Origin: Chryseosolibacter histidinae
GTDB lineage: Bacteria; Bacteroidota; Bacteroidia; Cytophagales; Cyclobacteriaceae
Assembly: GCF_018598225.1 (NCBI RefSeq)
Contig: NZ_JAHESF010000002.1
Location: 248,001-312,000, forward strand
Length of the DNA stretch: 64,000 nucleotides
Reading direction: 5' to 3'
Shown here: one piece after another, positions 62,120 through 64,000 of the stretch
Layout: every line of letters begins with the position of its first letter
How positions within the stretch are numbered: position 1 is the stretch's first letter
Notes under the pieces: model-generated
What the model saw: the letters and a program-made list of their open reading frames with translations, nothing else
Told to the model about the DNA's origin: nothing
Database searches by the model: none
Program-made: the position numbers and the translations under genes

Positions 62120-62149
62120 ATGAAACTCAAGCTTAATAACATACAATGA
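62120..62149 (+). CDS. Nine-codon leader frame overlapping the crtZ start
   Basis: ATG AAA CTC AAG CTT AAT AAC ATA CAA TGA: the stop overlaps the crtZ ATG by 3 bp within ATGA. This is a plausible translational-coupling leader; no homology is expected for so short a frame. Confidence 0.35.
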   Translation: MKLKLNNIQ

Positions 62150-62640
62150 ACTGGTTGCCAATCATTCTCTGTCCGCTTATCGTTCTCGGAACATTTCTGT
62201 TCTGGGAGTTTGTGGCGTGGTTCACGCACAAGTATGTGATGCATGGGTTCCTTTGGTCGTGGCACAGGTCGCACCACACAGTACATTCGCATACGCTGGA
62301 ACGAAACGATCTCTTTGCGCTGGTCTTCAGCATCCCCTCCATCGGCATTTTTTATTACTATTCACAGGTCACTTACAATCCATACATGCTCGCCGTGGGC
62401 ATGGGCATTTTTTGTTATGGCGTTTTTTACTTTATTTTCCATGATATTATTGTTCATCAGCGGATCAGATGGCGTCCCGCAAAAAGAAGCAAGTATTTAC
62501 ACCGTATGATCAATGCACATTACGTTCATCATAGCAGGCATTCGAAAGAAGGTTGTGAGGCGTTCGGGTTTCTTTACGCGCCCAAAAAGTATGAACCGAA
62601 GAACTTTGTTTTAAAGAAGGAAAGATCACAAACCCAATAA
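62146..62640 (+). CDS. crtZ: Beta-carotene hydroxylase
   Basis: The 164-residue membrane di-iron enzyme hydroxylates the beta-ionone rings of beta-carotene to give zeaxanthin. The four His motifs are intact: H-K-Y-V-M-H, H-R-S-H-H, H-D-I-I-V-H and H-Y-V-H-H. The first and middle membrane helices are typical. The lycopene cyclase gene follows in the same reading frame, with only a stop and one codon between. Confidence 0.94.
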   Translation: MNWLPIILCPLIVLGTFLFWEFVAWFTHKYVMHGFLWSWHRSHHTVHSHTLERNDLFALVFSIPSIGIFYYYSQVTYNPYMLAVGMGIFCYGVFYFIFHDIIVHQRIRWRPAKRSKYLHRMINAHYVHHSRHSKEGCEAFGFLYAPKKYEPKNFVLKKERSQTQ

Positions 62641-62643
62641 AAT

Positions 62644-63342
62644 TTGCAATCAAAATACCTCTACCTGACACTGAACATTGCTTCGTTTATCGTTCCCTTT
62701 GCATTCAGCTTCTATCCCAAGGCGAACTTCTCGAAAAAATGGAAATATGTGCTTCCGGCCATCTTTGCCACGGCCGTTGTGTTCATCGCCTGGGACGCGC
62801 TCTTTACCGAAATGGGCATTTGGGGTTTTAATCCGAAATACCTGAGCGGTATTTACATTTTCAACCTTCCGCTCGAAGAGGTGTTGTTCTTCTTTTGTAT
62901 CCCCTATGCATGTGTGTTCACCTATTTTGCGCTTACCTACCTCGTGGAGCGCGATTACCTGTTCCCTCACCACGAGCTCATTTCAAGCGCGCTGATCCTG
63001 GTGCTGCTCATTGCCGGCGGCTACTATATGAACAAGTGGTACACCGGCGTAACTTTCCTGCTCACCGGCATGCTGCTCGCCTATCAAATGATCAAGCTCA
63101 GGCCGCGGTACATGGGCCGTTTTTATTTCGCGTTTATCTTCATCCTCATTCCCTTCTTTATTGTGAATGGCATACTGACGGGGTCGTTCATTGATGAGCC
63201 TGTGGTATGGTACAACGATAACCATAACCTCGGCATCAGGATCGGCACCGTGCCCATTGAAGATGCGGTGTATGGAATGCTCCTGGTGCTGATGAGCATC
63301 GGTATTGCAGAAGAAGCAGAGAAACGTGTAGAGAATAAATAG
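62644..63342 (+). CDS. Lycopene cyclase (CrtYcd-type, TTG start)
   Basis: The 232-residue membrane protein has about seven helices and the paired lycopene-cyclase domain features, including the conserved L-P-L-E-E-V-L-F-F-F motif and a second P-I-E-D in T-V-P-I-E-D-A-V. Length and layout match the fused heterodimer-type (CrtYc-CrtYd) cyclase of Bacteroidota, which makes beta-carotene from lycopene. No ATG lies before the first helix, and TTG at 62644 is the only reasonable start, 4 bp after the crtZ stop and in the same frame. Reinitiation or coupling with crtZ is likely. Confidence 0.88.
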   Translation: MQSKYLYLTLNIASFIVPFAFSFYPKANFSKKWKYVLPAIFATAVVFIAWDALFTEMGIWGFNPKYLSGIYIFNLPLEEVLFFFCIPYACVFTYFALTYLVERDYLFPHHELISSALILVLLIAGGYYMNKWYTGVTFLLTGMLLAYQMIKLRPRYMGRFYFAFIFILIPFFIVNGILTGSFIDEPVVWYNDNHNLGIRIGTVPIEDAVYGMLLVLMSIGIAEEAEKRVENK

Positions 63343-63372
63343 TCCACAGTCGACAGACCACAGTCCACGGCA
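63341..63372. repeat. Single word-repeat arm, AGTCCACAGTCGACAGACC family
   Basis: One arm of the family seen at 52981-53565, overlapping the stop codon of the cyclase gene. A matching inverted arm is not evident. Confidence 0.65.
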
Positions 63373-63412
63373 GGGTGGTGTTTCAACGCAAGCGAAGCGG
63401 TTAGAAATAAAT

Positions 63413-63436
63413 AAGCTTCCGGGGCGCCGGAAGCTT
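63413..63436. terminator. Perfect hairpin between convergent genes
   Basis: AAGCTTCCGG and CCGGAAGCTT form a 10-bp perfect stem with loop GGCG. On the minus strand it is followed by ATTTATTTCT, a weak T-rich tail after the small basic protein gene. Confidence 0.65.
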
Positions 63437-63463
63437 GTATGTTATTCGATATAAGATCCCTTT

Positions 63464-63733
63464 TTAGACGGTGGCCAATGCCTTGCTCTTCTTGCTCTTT
63501 TTACCTTTCAGCACATCCTCCACATAAGTGAGGTCTTTTTCAGACTTCCGGGTTTTACGGTCTTGCTTTTTAAGGATGTGGACAAATTCAGACGCCAGTT
63601 TTTTGGAGCTTTTGTCGAGCAGCTTTTCCACTTTTTTGGTCGGCTTGGGCAACTCCAGGTGGCTTATCGCAGTGCGCATTGAATCGCTCAACAGGCTTTT
63701 CAATGCCTTTTTGGATACTTTGATCTTTTCCAT
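63464..63733 (-). CDS. Small lysine-rich protein of unknown function
   Basis: The 89-residue basic protein is helical, with repeated Lys clusters (S-K-K-A-L-K-S-L, K-P-T-K-K-V-E-K-L-L-D-K-S-S-K-K-L) and a Lys/Ser-rich tail. Its composition resembles histone-like DNA-binding tails, but no fold is recognised. The ATG at 63733 follows an AT-rich gap. It probably has its own promoter. DNA or RNA binding is inference from charge only. Confidence 0.65.
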   Translation of the reverse strand: MEKIKVSKKALKSLLSDSMRTAISHLELPKPTKKVEKLLDKSSKKLASEFVHILKKQDRKTRKSEKDLTYVEDVLKGKKSKKSKALATV

Positions 63734-63822
63734 AAAGTAGTGGTTATCTACGAATGTAAAAAATGTTAGCGGAAGATTAAGCCGTTAACAAAAACTTAAT
63801 ATTGCGCCTGAAAAACAATGAA

Positions 63823-63844
63823 AAAGACGCCAAAAAGCGCCTTT
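63823..63844 (-). terminator. Weak hairpin downstream of the partial permease gene
   Basis: AAAGACGC and GCGCCTTT pair with one mismatch over a short loop, with T run on the minus strand side. A candidate end of the following minus-strand gene. Confidence 0.45.
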
Positions 63845-63872
63845 CTTTATATGAAAATGTATTTCTACGAAA

Positions 63873-64000
63873 TCACTCGTATCGGAGGGAATTCACCGGG
63901 TTAGCCGCCGCAGCCTTGATCGATTGGAAACTCACCGTAAGCCACGCGATCACAATGGCCACCACGCCGCTGCCGATAAAGATCAACGGACTAATGTCTA
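63873..64000 (-). CDS. FtsX/MacB-type ABC permease, C-terminal fragment (5' end outside window)
   Basis: The last 42 codons end with A-A-N-P-V-N-S-L-R-Y-E. This is the usual C-terminus of FtsX-like permeases in Bacteroidota, following a final membrane helix (F-I-G-S-G-V-V-A-I-V-I-A-W-L-T-V). Such permeases belong to MacB- or LolE-type transporters that use mechanical movement across the periplasm. Most of the gene lies outside the window, so the substrate is unknown. Confidence 0.7.
   Translation of the reverse strand, partial: DISPLIFIGSGVVAIVIAWLTVSFQSIKAAAANPVNSLRYE

Noticed and set aside
1-64000. tRNA, rRNA or riboswitch genes
   Set aside because: I looked for cloverleaf ends, rRNA-like blocks and leader motifs such as TPP or cobalamin boxes ahead of the TonB genes and saw none; a covariance-model scan would be needed to exclude short ones.

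Overview
The window looks like chromosomal DNA of a Bacteroidota member, probably Cytophagales-like. The evidence is a SusC/SusD pair, several lipoproteins with Bacteroidota lipoboxes, a type III glutamine synthetase, an ABC permease/M1 peptidase fusion, and -7 boxes of the TAnnTTTG type. No rRNA, tRNA, CRISPR array, prophage or intact insertion sequence was seen. About 47 protein genes are supported; most are metabolic or envelope functions.

Layout. 1-9.1 kb: the end of a TonB-dependent receptor, a GDSL-like lipoprotein, an alpha/beta-hydrolase lipoprotein, a secreted rhodanese, a DUF218 membrane protein, a large TerB-FHA-like-ABCG transporter fusion and a lipoprotein. 9.2-14.8 kb: a stand-alone receiver protein, a LytS/LytTR two-component pair, a periplasmic helical protein and a second TonB receptor. 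14.9-23.6 kb: leuS, an ABC ATPase with its permease-M1 peptidase partner, and a FabH-like synthase. 23.7-28.2 kb: a run of genes that together read as a D-amino-acid (D-serine-like) scavenging pathway: Gnt-family permease, RidA protein, D-serine dehydratase/D-threonine aldolase-type PLP enzyme, M19 dipeptidase. 28.4-31 kb: S41 protease and a hydrolase. 31.1-37.4 kb: LacI regulator, SusD and SusC, with two identical palindromes on the same DNA face in front of susC. 37.7-53.3 kb: M28 peptidase, GlnN, a GIN-domain protein, a TerB-like protein, an amidohydrolase, a membrane sulfatase/phosphotransferase, an outer membrane barrel protein, a CapA-like protein, PdeM, an esterase and a PiT transporter. 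53.5-56.1 kb: an Lhr-type DNA-repair helicase.

56.1-63.4 kb is a light-response/carotenoid island: a MerR-family protein with an apparent B12-binding (CarH/LitR-type) sensor domain, an ECF sigma factor, crtI, crtB, idi, a photolyase, crtZ and a TTG-started lycopene cyclase. Together they would make zeaxanthin from GGPP and repair UV damage. No GGPP synthase is present here. In front of the sigma gene are two inverted repeats of identical 34-bp geometry, centres 63 bp apart, which are candidate operators.

The second striking property is the intergenic DNA. Nearly every gap above about 130 bp holds an element made of a short degenerate word repeated three to eight times, then a spacer, and usually the reverse complement of the same words. 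At least eight unrelated word families follow this one plan. Arms often contain the stop codon of the preceding gene or touch the next start codon, and an 18-bp palindrome interrupts two of them.
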